A stretch of 64,000 nt of DNA, taken from the NCBI RefSeq assembly GCF_016599855.1, contig NZ_CP067041.1:2108001-2172000 (forward strand). The letters are read 5' to 3'. The DNA comes from Bradyrhizobium diazoefficiens. Its GTDB lineage: Bacteria; Pseudomonadota; Alphaproteobacteria; Rhizobiales; Xanthobacteraceae. This document shows positions 27,496-39,101 of this stretch, one piece after another (within the stretch, counting starts at the first letter, position 1; every line of letters begins with the position of its first letter). Made by a program: the position numbers and the translations under genes. The notes beneath the pieces are model-generated. The model saw nothing but the letters and a program-made list of their open reading frames with translations. It was not told the origin of the DNA and did no database searches.

Positions 27496-27575
27496 CGTCA
27501 TTGCGAGCGCAGCGAGGCAATCCAGAGTCTTACCGCGGCGGCAGACTGGGTTGCTTCGCTGCGCTCGCAATGACG
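27496..27575. repeat. Intergenic inverted-repeat element, family B
   Basis: Copy of the element at 18391-18470, with ends CGTCATTGCGAGCGCAGCGA and GCTGCGCTCGCAATGACG and inner AGGCAATCCAG / CTGGGTTGCTT. It lies upstream of the HxlR gene in a 358-base gap shared with the next element. Confidence 0.9.
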
Positions 27576-27607
27576 AAGGCTGGAGCAGCCGGCGTTGCTC
27601 TATCACC

Positions 27608-27739
27608 GTCACCCTGAGGTGCTCGTCCTGCAACGCAGGGCGAGCTTCGAAGACGTCGGCCCGGATGCGTCTCGGCCGTGCATCCTTCGAGGCTCCCGGC
27701 GCGATGCTGGCATCGCGCCACTCGCGCTTCAGGATGACG
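27608..27739. repeat. Intergenic inverted-repeat element, family F (CACCCTGAGGTGC type)
   Basis: The element starts GTCACCCTGAGGTGCTCG, carries the inner complementary pair GCGAGCTTCGAAGA / TCCTTCGAGGCTC, and ends GCGCTTCAGGATGACGG. The outer ends are imperfect complements. Together with the family B copy it fills the gap between the divergently ending prenyl synthase and HxlR genes. Confidence 0.75.
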
Positions 27740-27787
27740 GGGCTAACAGTGATGCGGGACCGATAGGAGCATCAGGGCGATCGCGTC

Positions 27788-28795
27788 CTAATGCGACCGC
27801 GCTAGGCAGAACGCCACCACCTGCTCCAGTGCGCTCTTCATCGGCGAGGACGGGAACAGTGCCAGCGCGTCAACGGCCATGGCGCCGTAGAGCTGGGCGC
27901 GGCTCAGCGTGTCCTCGAGCGCGCGGTGCTTGTTCATCAACCCGATGGCGTGATCGAGATCGCTGTCGCCGATCTCGCCGCGCTCGAGCGCGCGGATCCA
28001 GAATGCGCGCTCGGTGTCGTTGCCGCGGCGGAAGGCAAGCACCACGGGCAACGTGATCTTGCCCTCGCGAAAATCGTCGCCGGTGTTCTTGCCGAGCTTT
28101 GCGCTTTTGCCGCCATAGTCAAGCACGTCATCGACGAGCTGGAAGGCGATGCCGAGATTCATGCCGACCGAACGGCAGGCGGTCTGCTCGGCTTTCGGAC
28201 GGTTGGCGATCACGGGCCCGACCTCGCAGGCCGCCGCAAACAGCTCGGCGGTCTTGCCGCGGATCACGGCGAGATATTCGTCCTCGGTGGTCGCGGTGTT
28301 CTTGGCCGCGGCGAGCTGCATGACCTCACCCTCGGCGATGGTGGCGGCGGCCGCGGAAAGGATATCGAGGGCGCGCAGGGAGCCGACCTCGACCATCATG
28401 CGGAAGGCCTGGCCGAGCAGGAAGTCGCCGACCAGCACGCTCGCCTCGTTGCCCCAGAGCATGCGCGCGGACAGCTTGCCGCGGCGCATCTCGCTCTCGT
28501 CGACGACGTCGTCGTGCAGGAGCGTGGCGGTGTGCATGAACTCGACGGAGGCGGCGAGCTTGATGTGGCCGTCGCCGGTATATCCGGCGAGGTTGGCCAT
28601 GGCGAGCGTCAGCATCGGCCGCAGCCGCTTGCCACCGGAGGAGATCAGATGGTTGGCCACCTCCGGGATCATGGTCACGTCCGAACCGGTCCGCGACAGG
28701 ATCGTGGCGTTGACGCGCTCCATGTCAGGGGCGACAAGGGCAACCAGCTCTTCGATCGACGCGCCGGGAGTTTCGAAAGGTACGATGACGGCCAC
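27788..28795 (-). CDS. Polyprenyl diphosphate synthase (ubiquinone side chain)
   Basis: This 335-residue trans-prenyltransferase adds isopentenyl units to an allylic diphosphate. Motifs in order are GGKRLRPMLTLAMANL, the first Asp-rich motif LLHDDVVDESEMRRG, GNEASVLVGDFLLGQAF and the second Asp-rich motif FQLVDDVLDYGG. Length and the small residues before the first motif fit a long-chain (octa- to decaprenyl) enzyme making the ubiquinone tail; decaprenyl (Q10) is usual in this order, but chain length is inferred. The GTG at 28795 with GGAG upstream gives MAVIVPFETPG; a TTG at 28807 is possible. GCCCC-GGA-GGGGC (28813-28825) forms a small palindrome upstream. Confidence 0.92.
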   Translation of the reverse strand: MAVIVPFETPGASIEELVALVAPDMERVNATILSRTGSDVTMIPEVANHLISSGGKRLRPMLTLAMANLAGYTGDGHIKLAASVEFMHTATLLHDDVVDESEMRRGKLSARMLWGNEASVLVGDFLLGQAFRMMVEVGSLRALDILSAAAATIAEGEVMQLAAAKNTATTEDEYLAVIRGKTAELFAAACEVGPVIANRPKAEQTACRSVGMNLGIAFQLVDDVLDYGGKSAKLGKNTGDDFREGKITLPVVLAFRRGNDTERAFWIRALERGEIGDSDLDHAIGLMNKHRALEDTLSRAQLYGAMAVDALALFPSSPMKSALEQVVAFCLARSH

Positions 28796-28923
28796 GCCGG
28801 TCTCCAATATTTGCCCCGGAGGGGCTATTCTGATGGAAAGACAATAGAAACTGGACGGGGATGCGGCAAGGCCTGTGGAACAATTGACATTTGCGGCTCA
28901 CCCCTTTCAGGCAGGAGGCTCGT

Positions 28924-29151
28924 TTGCGTGAACTGGTTCGGACCAACGATATCGTGCTGGTGTCGGCGATCGGCGCGCTGCTCGACGGCGCCAACATCCA
29001 TCATCTGGTGCTGGACCAGAACATGAGCATCATCGAGGGCTCGCTCGGCGTGCTACCGCGGCGGATCCTGGTCCATGAGGACGACGCCATCGAGGCCCGG
29101 CAACTCTTGACCGAGGCCGGCCTCAGTCACGAACTGCGCGGCGATGATTGA
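28924..29151 (+). CDS. DUF2007-domain small protein
   Basis: This 75-residue protein (RELVRTNDIVLVSAIGALLDGANIH start, then VLPRRILVHEDDAIEARQLL) matches the DUF2007 'signal-transducing' family, a ferredoxin-like fold usually 70-80 residues long. The start is the TTG at 28924: a perfect AGGAGG lies at 28913-28918 with 5-base spacing and RELVRTND is the conserved beginning. No upstream ATG has a ribosome site. It overlaps the TrmN6-like gene by 8 bases, so translation of the two is coupled. Its molecular role is unknown. Confidence 0.88.
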   Translation: MRELVRTNDIVLVSAIGALLDGANIHHLVLDQNMSIIEGSLGVLPRRILVHEDDAIEARQLLTEAGLSHELRGDD

Positions 29152-29911
29152 CGTCGTCACAGATCTCACCGAGGACGCCTTTCTCGGCGGCCAGCTGCGC
29201 CTCAAGCAGAAGCGGTCCGGCCATCGCGCCGGGCACGACGCGATCCTGCTTGCGGCCGCGACACAGGCCCGTGAAGGCGATCGCGTGGTCGATCTCGGCG
29301 CCGGCGTCGGCACGGCCGGCCTCGCGCTCGCCCGGCGCGTCGCCGGGATCGATGTTCGTCTCGTCGAGATCGATCCGGAGCTGGCCGGCCTCGCGCGCGC
29401 CAATGCGGCCGCGAATGCGATTGTGGCGGACGTGATTGTGCTCGACGTCACGGCGGATGCGCAGGCTTTTGCCGCACATGGACTCATGCCCGACAGTGCC
29501 GACTGCGTGTTGATGAACCCGCCCTTCAACGATGCTGCGCGGCACCGCGGCTCGCCGGACCAGGCGCGCCACACCGCGCATGTGGCAACCGATGAGACGC
29601 TGCATGGCTGGATCCATGCAGCGCGGCGCATCCTCCGATCGCACGGTGTGCTGACCCTGATCTGGCGCGCCGACGGGATCGCGGAGGTCTTGGCAGCACT
29701 GTCACGCGGCTTCGGCAGCCTGTCGATCCTGCCGGTTCATGGCGAAACGGGGAGGCCTGCGATCCGTGTGCTGGTGCGCGCGGTCAAGGGCGGCCGGGCG
29801 CCGACGCGATTGCTGCCGGGCCTCATGCTCAATGATGAGTCACGCGTGCCTAAAAAAGAGGTGCGAAACATTTTGGAGGGGAGAGCAGTCTTGCCGCTGG
29901 CGGAGCCGTGA
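29144..29911 (+). CDS. TrmN6/YfiC-like tRNA or N6-adenine methyltransferase
   Basis: This 255-residue AdoMet-dependent methyltransferase has the motif I VVDLGAGVGTAGLALARRV, the acidic VRLVEIDPELAGLAR strand and the catalytic NPPFND near residue 125, the pattern of N6-adenine methyltransferases. The start LTEDAFLGGQLRLKQKRSGHRAGHDAILLAAA is typical of the TrmN6/YfiC group, which methylates A37 of tRNA1(Val) in E. coli. The target here is inferred. It is translationally coupled to the DUF2007 gene by overlap. Confidence 0.88.
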   Translation: MIDVVTDLTEDAFLGGQLRLKQKRSGHRAGHDAILLAAATQAREGDRVVDLGAGVGTAGLALARRVAGIDVRLVEIDPELAGLARANAAANAIVADVIVLDVTADAQAFAAHGLMPDSADCVLMNPPFNDAARHRGSPDQARHTAHVATDETLHGWIHAARRILRSHGVLTLIWRADGIAEVLAALSRGFGSLSILPVHGETGRPAIRVLVRAVKGGRAPTRLLPGLMLNDESRVPKKEVRNILEGRAVLPLAEP

Positions 29912-29915
29912 CGGC

Positions 29916-30014
29916 TTACTGGGGAAGCGATTCCGACTGTTGTTCCTGCGGGGACGTAAAGCGAATCGCCGTGAAAAGCGCGCCGATCAACATCAACAGC
30001 AGATAGATCTTCAT
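29916..30014 (-). CDS. 32-residue single-pass membrane peptide
   Basis: A short reading frame codes for 32 residues: MKIYLLLMLIGALFTAIRF then a polar Gln/Ser/Glu-rich tail (TSPQEQQSESLPQ). Residues 3-17 are a compact membrane helix and the tail would face one side. GGAGGA stands 6 bases before the ATG at 30014, an unusually good ribosome site for this window, which is the main reason to call it real. It is convergent with the TrmN6-like gene (stop 5 bases away) and divergent from the S49 peptidase gene. The function is unknown. Confidence 0.6.
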   Translation of the reverse strand: MKIYLLLMLIGALFTAIRFTSPQEQQSESLPQ

Positions 30015-30127
30015 GTCGCTTCCTCCGCTGCCTCATTGCAGCTTCCCAACCGGGATTCTGCAAAACACGTTCCAGGCACCTGCAATGACAGTCGCGTGAT
30101 AAGAAATGGTTAACCAGAGGTAAGGCC

Positions 30128-31036
30128 ATGGCCGAACAATTGAACGATCGCGAAAATTCCGGCCTGGCCGACAAGCTCTTGCAATATCTGCCGGCGCGCT
30201 TCCGCCCGGGCACGGCGGTCGTGCCGGTGGTGCGGTTGTCAGGCATCATCGGCGCGGTGACGCCGCTGCGTCCAGGGATGACGCTGGCGGGCGTGGCGCG
30301 GGTGCTGGAGCGGGCGTTTTCGTACCGCAGCGCCAAGGCGGTGGCGCTGGTGATCAATTCGCCCGGCGGCTCGCCGGTGCAGTCGCGGCAGATTTATCTG
30401 CGCATCAAGCAGCTTGCAGCGGAGAAGAAGCTGCCCGTGCTGGTGTTCGTCGAGGACGTAGCGGCCTCCGGCGGCTACATGATCGCGTGTGCCGGCGACG
30501 AGATTTTTTGCGATCCGTCCTCGATCCTTGGCTCGATCGGCGTGGTCGGCGGCAGTTTTGGTTTCCAGGAGGCGATCAAGCGGCTCGGCATCGAGCGGCG
30601 GCTCTATACGGCCGGCGCGCACAAGGCGATGCTCGATCCGTTCCTGCCCGAAAACCCCGACGACGTCGCCAAGCTGAAGGCGCTTCAGCGCGAGATCCAC
30701 CAGATCTTCATCGCGCTGGTGAAAGAGAGCCGCGGTGCGCGGCTGAAGGGTGCCGACGACACCTTGTTCACCGGCGAATATTGGGCCGGCGAAACCTCGA
30801 TCGCGCTCGGGCTCGCCGACGGCATCGGCGATCTCCGCTCAACTCTTCGTGCCCGCTATGGCGACAAGGTTGTCACCCCCGTGATCGCACAGCCATCCGG
30901 GCTGCTCTCCGGCCTTTTAGGGCGAAAATCGCCCGGCGCGGGGCAGCTTTCGGCCATGGAATCAATGGCCGGACTGCCGGACGAGCTGATCTCGGCGGTC
31001 GAAACGCGAGCGATTTGGGCGAAATTCGGGTTTTAG
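30128..31036 (+). CDS. S49-family (SppA-like) peptidase
   Basis: This 302-residue serine peptidase uses a Ser-Lys dyad. The nucleophile lies in VAASGGYMIACAGDEI (Ser near residue 112) and the general base Lys is in AGAHKAMLDPFLPE (near residue 165). The fold start VVRLSGIIG and VINSPGGSPVQS are typical. SppA-type enzymes degrade cleaved signal peptides. This is the short, single-domain form without a clear N-terminal membrane helix, so it may be cytoplasmic or peripheral, like some SohB/SppA36-like proteins. It is monocistronic or followed by the small gene at 31153. Confidence 0.9.
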   Translation: MAEQLNDRENSGLADKLLQYLPARFRPGTAVVPVVRLSGIIGAVTPLRPGMTLAGVARVLERAFSYRSAKAVALVINSPGGSPVQSRQIYLRIKQLAAEKKLPVLVFVEDVAASGGYMIACAGDEIFCDPSSILGSIGVVGGSFGFQEAIKRLGIERRLYTAGAHKAMLDPFLPENPDDVAKLKALQREIHQIFIALVKESRGARLKGADDTLFTGEYWAGETSIALGLADGIGDLRSTLRARYGDKVVTPVIAQPSGLLSGLLGRKSPGAGQLSAMESMAGLPDELISAVETRAIWAKFGF

Positions 31037-31152
31037 CCGCCGACCCTCTCGCGCCATTTGGTCCAAGGTGAATCGGAGCCGAGTCAATTGCGGCGCGGCC
31101 CGGTCTGCGCGAGAATGCGTGTGGGGGCTGAGCATTGAACAAGGATCGACCA

Positions 31153-31344
31153 ATGCCGCCGTTCGTCGCATTCGCGGGCGTGCTGGGTGGGCTTGCCGTG
31201 GTCCGCTGGGCCTACAAGACCGCACTCCGGATTAACCAGGAGCTGGAGGAGATGCGCCTGTCGCGCGTCGCCGAGGCCGCCCCTATGGGGACCATCCAGA
31301 CGCTGAAGCGTGACCCTGTCACCGGAGCCTACCGGCCGGGTTAG
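31153..31344 (+). CDS. Small hypothetical protein, N-terminal membrane helix
   Basis: The 63-residue protein has a hydrophobic N-terminus ([20 protein letters not shown]) that is a likely membrane anchor, a charged helix ([16 protein letters not shown]) and a C-terminal tail ending [14 protein letters not shown], the sort of 'L-x-x-DPxTGxYRP' ending shared by small alphaproteobacterial proteins. I know no function for it. The ATG at 31153 is preferred with AAGGA 8 bases upstream; a TTG six codons earlier is the alternative. A family A repeat follows. Confidence 0.7.
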   Translation: MPPFVAFAGVLGGLAVVRWAYKTALRINQELEEMRLSRVAEAAPMGTIQTLKRDPVTGAYRPG

Positions 31345-31356
31345 TTGCACACGCTC

Positions 31357-31437
31357 CGTCATTCCGGGGCGCCCGATGGGCCAACCCGGAATCTCGAGAT
31401 TCCGGGTTCGATGCTCGCGCATCGCCCCGGAATGACT
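31357..31437. repeat. Intergenic inverted-repeat element, family A
   Basis: Ends CGTCATTCCGGGGCGCCCGA and GCGCATCGCCCCGGAATGAC, with a perfect inner palindrome CCCGGAATCTCGAGATTCCGGG. It lies directly upstream of glyQ. Confidence 0.88.
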
Positions 31438-31523
31438 GTGATTCCCCCTTTGCCTTGATTCCCACCCCCGCCGTCGATACGGTCCCGCGCGATTCAAAAC
31501 CCCCGCGAGAGCCTGATCTGACG

Positions 31524-32462
31524 ATGGACGCCTCATTGCCCGCCCATATGCGCCCGGAACGCTCGTTCCAGGGCTTCATCCTCGCGCTCCAGCGGTTCTG
31601 GGCCGAGCAGGGCTGCGTGATCCTGCAGCCCTACGACATGGAGATGGGCGCAGGCACCTTTCATCCGGCGACCACACTGCGCGCGCTCGGGCCAAAACCC
31701 TGGAACGCCGCCTATGTGCAGCCCTCCCGCCGGCCCAAGGACGGCCGCTACGGCGAGAATCCGAACCGGATGCAGCACTATTACCAGTTCCAGGTGATCA
31801 CGAAGCCGTCGCCGCCGAACCTTCAGGAGCTGTACCTGAAGTCGCTCGCCGCGATCGGCATCGATTCCGCCGTGCACGACATCCGTTTCGTCGAGGACGA
31901 TTGGGAGAGCCCGACGCTGGGAGCGTGGGGTCTCGGCTGGGAATGCTGGTGCGACGGCATGGAAGTTAGCCAGTTCACCTATTTCCAGCAGGTCGCGGGC
32001 GTCGAATGCGCACCGGTCGCGGGCGAGCTCACCTACGGGCTCGAGCGGCTTGCCTGCTATCTCCAGGGCGTCGATCGGATCATGGATCTCAACTTCAACG
32101 GCCGCGAAGGCGCCGAGAAGGTCACCTATGGCGAGGTGTTCTTCCAGGCCGAGCAGGAATATTCGCGGCACAATTTCGAGTACGCCGACACCGCAATGCT
32201 GTTCGAGCAATTCAAGATGGCCGAAGAGGCCTGCAAGAAATATCTGGCTGCCGGCTGGACGTCGCGCGGTGACCAAAAGCGGCATCTGATGGTTTTGCCG
32301 GCTTACGACCAGTGCATCAAGGCGAGCCACGCTTTCAATCTTCTGGATGCGCGCGGCGTGATCTCGGTGACGGAGCGGCAGAGCTACATCTTCCGGGTGC
32401 GCGAACTGGCCAAGGCCTGCGGCGAAGCCTGGGTCCACACCGAAGCCGGTGGAGCGGCCTGA
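31524..32462 (+). CDS. glyQ: Glycyl-tRNA synthetase alpha subunit
   Basis: This 312-residue class II synthetase subunit holds the catalytic core that activates glycine and forms an alpha2-beta2 enzyme with GlyS. Family features include [32 protein letters not shown] near the start (broken at residues ~12-43), the [20 protein letters not shown] segment of motif 2, and [17 protein letters not shown]. The ATG at 31524 gives [16 protein letters not shown]; an upstream TTG is less likely. Its stop TGA overlaps the ATG of glyS by one base, ensuring coupled synthesis of the two subunits. Confidence 0.95.
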   Translation: MDASLPAHMRPERSFQGFILALQRFWAEQGCVILQPYDMEMGAGTFHPATTLRALGPKPWNAAYVQPSRRPKDGRYGENPNRMQHYYQFQVITKPSPPNLQELYLKSLAAIGIDSAVHDIRFVEDDWESPTLGAWGLGWECWCDGMEVSQFTYFQQVAGVECAPVAGELTYGLERLACYLQGVDRIMDLNFNGREGAEKVTYGEVFFQAEQEYSRHNFEYADTAMLFEQFKMAEEACKKYLAAGWTSRGDQKRHLMVLPAYDQCIKASHAFNLLDARGVISVTERQSYIFRVRELAKACGEAWVHTEAGGAA

Positions 32463-34603
32463 TGCCCGATTTGTTGCTCGAACTGTTCTCGGAAGAAATC
32501 CCCGCGCGCATGCAGGCCAAGGCGGCGGACGATCTGCGCCGTCTGGTCACCGACAAGCTCGTCGCCGAAGGCCTCGTCTATGACGGCGCCAAAGCGTTCG
32601 CGACACCGCGCCGCCTTGCGCTCACTGTGCACGGAATCCCCGCGCGTCAATCTGATCTCAAGACCGAGCGCCGCGGACCGAAAGTCGGCGGCCCCGATGC
32701 GGCCGTGCAGGGCTTTCTGAAAGCGACAGGCTTGAAATCGCTGGACGAGGCCAAGATCCAGCGCGACCCCAAGGGTGATTTCTACATCGCGCTGATCGAG
32801 AAGACCGGGCGCGACGCGATCGACGTGCTTGCGGAAATCCTGCCCGTCATCATCCGCACCTTCCATTGGCCGAAATCGATGCGCTGGGGCGCGCGCTCTG
32901 GAAAGCCGGGATCGCTGAGCTGGGTGCGTCCGCTGCATGCGATCACCGCGACGTTTGGGCTCGAGACCGAAGAGCCCGACGTCGTCAAGTTCGAGGTCGA
33001 CGGCATCGAGAGCGGGCAGACGACGTATGGCCATCGCTTCATGGCGCCGGACGCGATCTCCGTGCGTCGCTTCGAGGACTATGAGGCGAAGCTAAAGGCG
33101 GCCAAGGTCATCCTCGATGCGCAGGCGCGCAAGGACATCATCCTCGCCGACGCCAAGCAGCTTGCCTTCGCGCAAGGGTTTGAGCTGTTCGAGGATATTG
33201 TGCTGCTGGATGAGGTCTCGGGACTGGTTGAATGGCCGGTGGTTTTGATGGGAGATTTTGACCCCGCCTTCCTAACCCTTCCGGGCGAAATTATCCGCTC
33301 TACGATTCGCAACAATCAGAAATGCTTTGTTGTCCGCAATGCCGAGACGGGTTTCCTGGTTCCCAAATTCATTCTCGTTGCAAACATCGAAGCGACCGAC
33401 GGTGGACGCACAATTGTGTCGGGGAACGAACGTGTGATTCGTGCTCGGCTTTCCGACGCCAAGTTCTTCTATGAGGCTGATCGCAAGGAGAGACTTGAGG
33501 ATCGGTTATTTAAGTTCGAGAACATTCTTTTTCATGAAAAGCTTGGCACTCAAGCCGCGCGCATCGATCGTATCGAGAGGCTCGCGGCTGAGCTCGCGCC
33601 CATTGTTGGCGCTGACATTGAAAAAGCGAAACGTGCGGCGAAATTGGCGAAGGCAGACCTGCTGACGGAGGTAGTTGGCGAATTCCCTGAATTGCAAGGG
33701 ATCATGGGCACTCACTATGCTCAGAAGCAAGGTGAGGACGGTGAGGTCGCCTTTTCGATTGAGCAGCACTATCAGCCTAAAGGTCCTGACGATGTCGTGC
33801 CCCAGCTTCCCGTTTCGGTAGCAGTTGCACTGGCCGACAAACTCGACACACTAGTTGGCTTCTGGGCGATTGATGAGAAGCCGACTGGGAGCAAGGACCC
33901 ATATGCGCTACGGCGCGCAGCGTTAGGTGTGATCAGACTGGTCGTCGACAATAACTTGCGGCTCGACATGGTCTCGTTTCTTGGCGAGCCGGCTCGCCGA
34001 TTTCTCGAACAAGTGGCGGAGTATGTGCCAGGCTATATTTCAGTGCCTTGGAAGGGACAAAAGGTTCCACAGATTGCCATCGATCTCTTGGCCTTCTTCG
34101 CCGACCGCCTGAAGGTCCAGCTCCGCGAACAGGGCGCGCGGCACGATCTCGTCGACGCGGTGTTTGCGCTCGGCGGCCAGGACGATCTCCTGATGATCGT
34201 CCGCCGCGTCGAGGCGCTCGGCAAGTTCCTCGAGTCCGATGACGGCAAGAACCTGCTCGCCGGCACCAAGCGCGCCAGCAACATCCTCGCGATCGAAGAG
34301 AAGAGGGACAAGCGCAGCTTCGACGGCGCGCCGGACGCCGCGCTCTACAGTCTCGATGAGGAGAAGGCGCTGGCGAAGGCGATCGGCGAGGTGAAGGCTG
34401 AAGCAGGCGCGGCTGTTGCGAAGGAAGATTTCGCTGCCGCGATGAGCGCGATGGCAAAGCTGCGTCCGCCGGTCGATGCGTTCTTCGACAAGGCGCGCGT
34501 CAACGATGACGATGCCAAGGTGCGCGAGAATCGTCTGAAGCTGCTGAACGAGATCCGCAGCGCGACGCGTGCGGTGGCGGATTTCTCGAAGATCCAGGAT
34601 TGA
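32462..34603 (+). CDS. glyS: Glycyl-tRNA synthetase beta subunit (internal low-GC segment)
   Basis: This 713-residue subunit binds tRNA(Gly) and completes the heterotetrameric synthetase. The start [18 protein letters not shown] is the family signature; the HD-like middle ([36 protein letters not shown]) and C-terminal anticodon-binding region are all present at normal length. The gene starts inside the glyQ stop (TGATG). Between about 33181 and 34080 the DNA is 53% GC by hand count (481 of 900), with third-position GC near 50-60% in two sampled stretches, versus 65-68% and 19 of 20 third positions just outside. The protein frame is unbroken, so this looks like a replaced segment. Confidence 0.95.
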   Translation: MPDLLLELFSEEIPARMQAKAADDLRRLVTDKLVAEGLVYDGAKAFATPRRLALTVHGIPARQSDLKTERRGPKVGGPDAAVQGFLKATGLKSLDEAKIQRDPKGDFYIALIEKTGRDAIDVLAEILPVIIRTFHWPKSMRWGARSGKPGSLSWVRPLHAITATFGLETEEPDVVKFEVDGIESGQTTYGHRFMAPDAISVRRFEDYEAKLKAAKVILDAQARKDIILADAKQLAFAQGFELFEDIVLLDEVSGLVEWPVVLMGDFDPAFLTLPGEIIRSTIRNNQKCFVVRNAETGFLVPKFILVANIEATDGGRTIVSGNERVIRARLSDAKFFYEADRKERLEDRLFKFENILFHEKLGTQAARIDRIERLAAELAPIVGADIEKAKRAAKLAKADLLTEVVGEFPELQGIMGTHYAQKQGEDGEVAFSIEQHYQPKGPDDVVPQLPVSVAVALADKLDTLVGFWAIDEKPTGSKDPYALRRAALGVIRLVVDNNLRLDMVSFLGEPARRFLEQVAEYVPGYISVPWKGQKVPQIAIDLLAFFADRLKVQLREQGARHDLVDAVFALGGQDDLLMIVRRVEALGKFLESDDGKNLLAGTKRASNILAIEEKRDKRSFDGAPDAALYSLDEEKALAKAIGEVKAEAGAAVAKEDFAAAMSAMAKLRPPVDAFFDKARVNDDDAKVRENRLKLLNEIRSATRAVADFSKIQD

Positions 34604-34628
34604 GGCGCGGTCGCGCGGCAAGCACCGC

Positions 34629-34730
34629 TGTTCCGGGGCGCGCCCCTTGGCGCGAGCCCGGAATCCATTTCTCCACGTCATGCGCTGCACGATGGATTCC
34701 GGGTTCGCGCTACGCGCGCCCCGGAATGAC
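34629..34730. repeat. Intergenic inverted-repeat element, family A
   Basis: Starts GTTCCGGGGCGCGCCCCTTG and ends CGCGCGCCCCGGAATGAC, with the inner pair GGAATCCA / TGGATTCC. It follows glyS by 25 bases. Confidence 0.88.
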
Positions 34731-34735
34731 AAGAG

Positions 34736-34776
34736 ATAAAAATGCCCCACCCGGCGGGGGGAAGACCGGGCGGGGC
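34736..34776 (-). terminator. Rho-independent terminator of DUF1236 gene
   Basis: GCCCCACCCGG (34744-34754) pairs with CCGGGCGGGGC (34766-34776), with one G-T type mismatch. On the minus strand the stem is followed by ATTTTTAT (34743-34736), a classical T run. It lies ~125 bases past the stop of the minus-strand gene ending at 34901. Confidence 0.75.
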
Positions 34777-34900
34777 CTGATGTCCGACTACGCGATGCGC
34801 GCCAGCCTGATGTGGCGCGCCGGACATCGAGTTGAACGGCAGCGTTTTCAAGCGAAGTGGGTACCGGTTCGCGTGAAGAAAACGCGTCCAGACCAGAAGT

Positions 34901-35254
34901 CTAGTTCATCACCTCGACGATGCGCCGGGAGCGCGGTTCGACCAGCACGGTCTCGCCGTTCACGACCGTGTAGCGATAAGTCGTCGCGCCGAAACGTTGC
35001 GGCACGTCATAATAGGTGATGCCGGTTTCAGGTAAGGTGGCACCGACCACGACACGGTCGGGAATGCTGAAGGCCGGGACACGTTGTTCGACGACATAGT
35101 CACGGAAGGCCGGCCGCTGCTCGACCGCAATCGTCGGGCCGCCATCGACCACGACCGGCGCGCGTCCCACCGTGATCCCGGTTTGCGCCTGCGCGGCGAC
35201 GGGCGAGCCGACCGCGGCCGCGAGCGCAGCAAGGGCAAGAATCCTGTTCCGCAT
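34901..35254 (-). CDS. DUF1236 exported protein
   Basis: This 117-residue protein has a signal peptide (MRNRILALAALAAAVGSPVAAQAQ, cleavage after AQA or AQ) and a DUF1236-type repeat: VPAFSIPDRVVVGATLPETGITYYDVP and YRYTVVNGETVLVEPRSRRIVEVMN. The family is abundant in Bradyrhizobium, periplasmic, and of unknown function. The ATG at 35254 with AAGGAG upstream fits the signal peptide; a longer frame does not. Two direct repeats CGACGTGGTT, 13 bases apart (35267 and 35280), lie just upstream and could be a regulatory site. Confidence 0.88.
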   Translation of the reverse strand: MRNRILALAALAAAVGSPVAAQAQTGITVGRAPVVVDGGPTIAVEQRPAFRDYVVEQRVPAFSIPDRVVVGATLPETGITYYDVPQRFGATTYRYTVVNGETVLVEPRSRRIVEVMN

Positions 35255-35491
35255 GGGCAACTCCTTCGACGTGGTTTTGCGACGTGGTTCTAAGGGAAGC
35301 GCCAGTGGCGCAACCGGTTGCCAATGCTGCGCCGTGCACGATGTTCCGAAAAAGCCTTGCCGCATACGCGGCAATTTCGGGCAGTTTTCGCGAAGCCGGG
35401 AACTCGCAAAGACCGCGGCGCGTCTCTACCCGCGGAACCCGCTCCGCTATGATCCGCCCGCGATTCGCCCTAACGTTCGGAAAGACAATTC

Positions 35492-35647
35492 ATGCACATC
35501 ACCGTCGCCCACATCTCGCCGATCCTGTCCCTGCTTGCGGGTGTGCTCATTTTGATCATGCCGCGCCTGCTCAACCTGATCGTGGCGATTTTTCTCATCG
35601 TCAATGGCGCGATCGGGCTCGGTTTGTTGAAGTGGCTCCATCTCTAG
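35492..35647 (+). CDS. DUF3096 small membrane protein
   Basis: This 51-residue protein is nearly all hydrophobic. MHITVAHISPILSLLAGVLI begins a first helix and LLNLIVAIFLIVNGAIGLG forms a second, separated by the MPR turn. This matches the DUF3096 family of two-helix inner-membrane proteins, whose function is unknown. The ATG at 35492 has a weak AAAGAC ribosome site. It is divergent from the DUF1236 gene and lies about 95 bases before the pyruvate phosphate dikinase gene. Confidence 0.85.
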   Translation: MHITVAHISPILSLLAGVLILIMPRLLNLIVAIFLIVNGAIGLGLLKWLHL

Positions 35648-35743
35648 GCCTTGATTTTCCGGAACTCTTCGACTTGCGCGGACCTGCCCAAAGTGGTGTA
35701 AGGCGCGCGATTTCCCATTCCTCTCGCAGGTTGTGTGCAAGCT

Positions 35744-38656
<2,913 letters not shown>

Positions 38657-38676
38657 GACAGACACCTACGAGATGC

Positions 38677-38710
38677 AAAGAGGCGGGCCAAACCCCGCCT
38701 CTTTCATTTT
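38677..38710 (+). terminator. Rho-independent terminator of ppdK
   Basis: AAAGAGGCGGG (38677-38687) and CCCGCCTCTTT (38694-38704) are a perfect 11-base stem with a 6-base loop, followed by CATTTTG. It lies 20 bases after the stop. Confidence 0.85.
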
Positions 38711-38729
38711 GAGCGATGCTCTCTCCCCT

Positions 38730-38816
38730 CGTCATTGCGAGGAGCCCTTGCGACGAAGCAATCCAGACTGTCTCCGCGGAGAGAATCTGGATTGCTTCGC
38801 TGCGCTCGCAATGACG
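38730..38816. repeat. Intergenic inverted-repeat element, family B
   Basis: Copy of the family B element: CGTCATTGCGAGGAGCCCTT at the left, AAGCAATCCAG / CTGGATTGCTTCGCTGCGCT inside, and CGCAATGACG at the right. Confidence 0.88.
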
Positions 38817-38819
38817 AGC

Positions 38820-39101
38820 GTGTCGCAACGGCGGGAACTCATCGCGAGTCCCGTAATGATACGCGCACGCAAGAGTTCCTTCACCATTCGCGTTGACCAG
38901 ATGTTTACCACTTCAAGTGGGCCCGCATTTACCAACGCGCAGCATCGCCCCGTGTAAACACCTGACATCGCTTGAGTGTGTCGGTTGCGCCACGTCGATT
39001 AACGCCCCGGCAACCTAAATTAGATACTCACGATAAAGATCGAATTGCACGGATGTACTGCGGCTCGATCTTTCGAGCGTAAGCGTAGCGTGAGCGTAAC
39101 G
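38820..39101 (+). promoter_or_regulatory. Leader region of SleB-type gene with inverted repeats
   Basis: This noncoding stretch has several symmetries. CCACTT-C-AAGTGG is a perfect palindrome at 38908-38920. TTTACCA occurs at 38904 and 38928, with GTGTAAACAC nearby. AAAGATCGA (39035-39043) is matched by TCGATCTTT (39065-39073), a 9-base stem with a 21-base loop that ends about 28 bases before the ATG at 39102. No T run follows, so it is more likely a leader stem or operator than a terminator. Confidence 0.4.
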
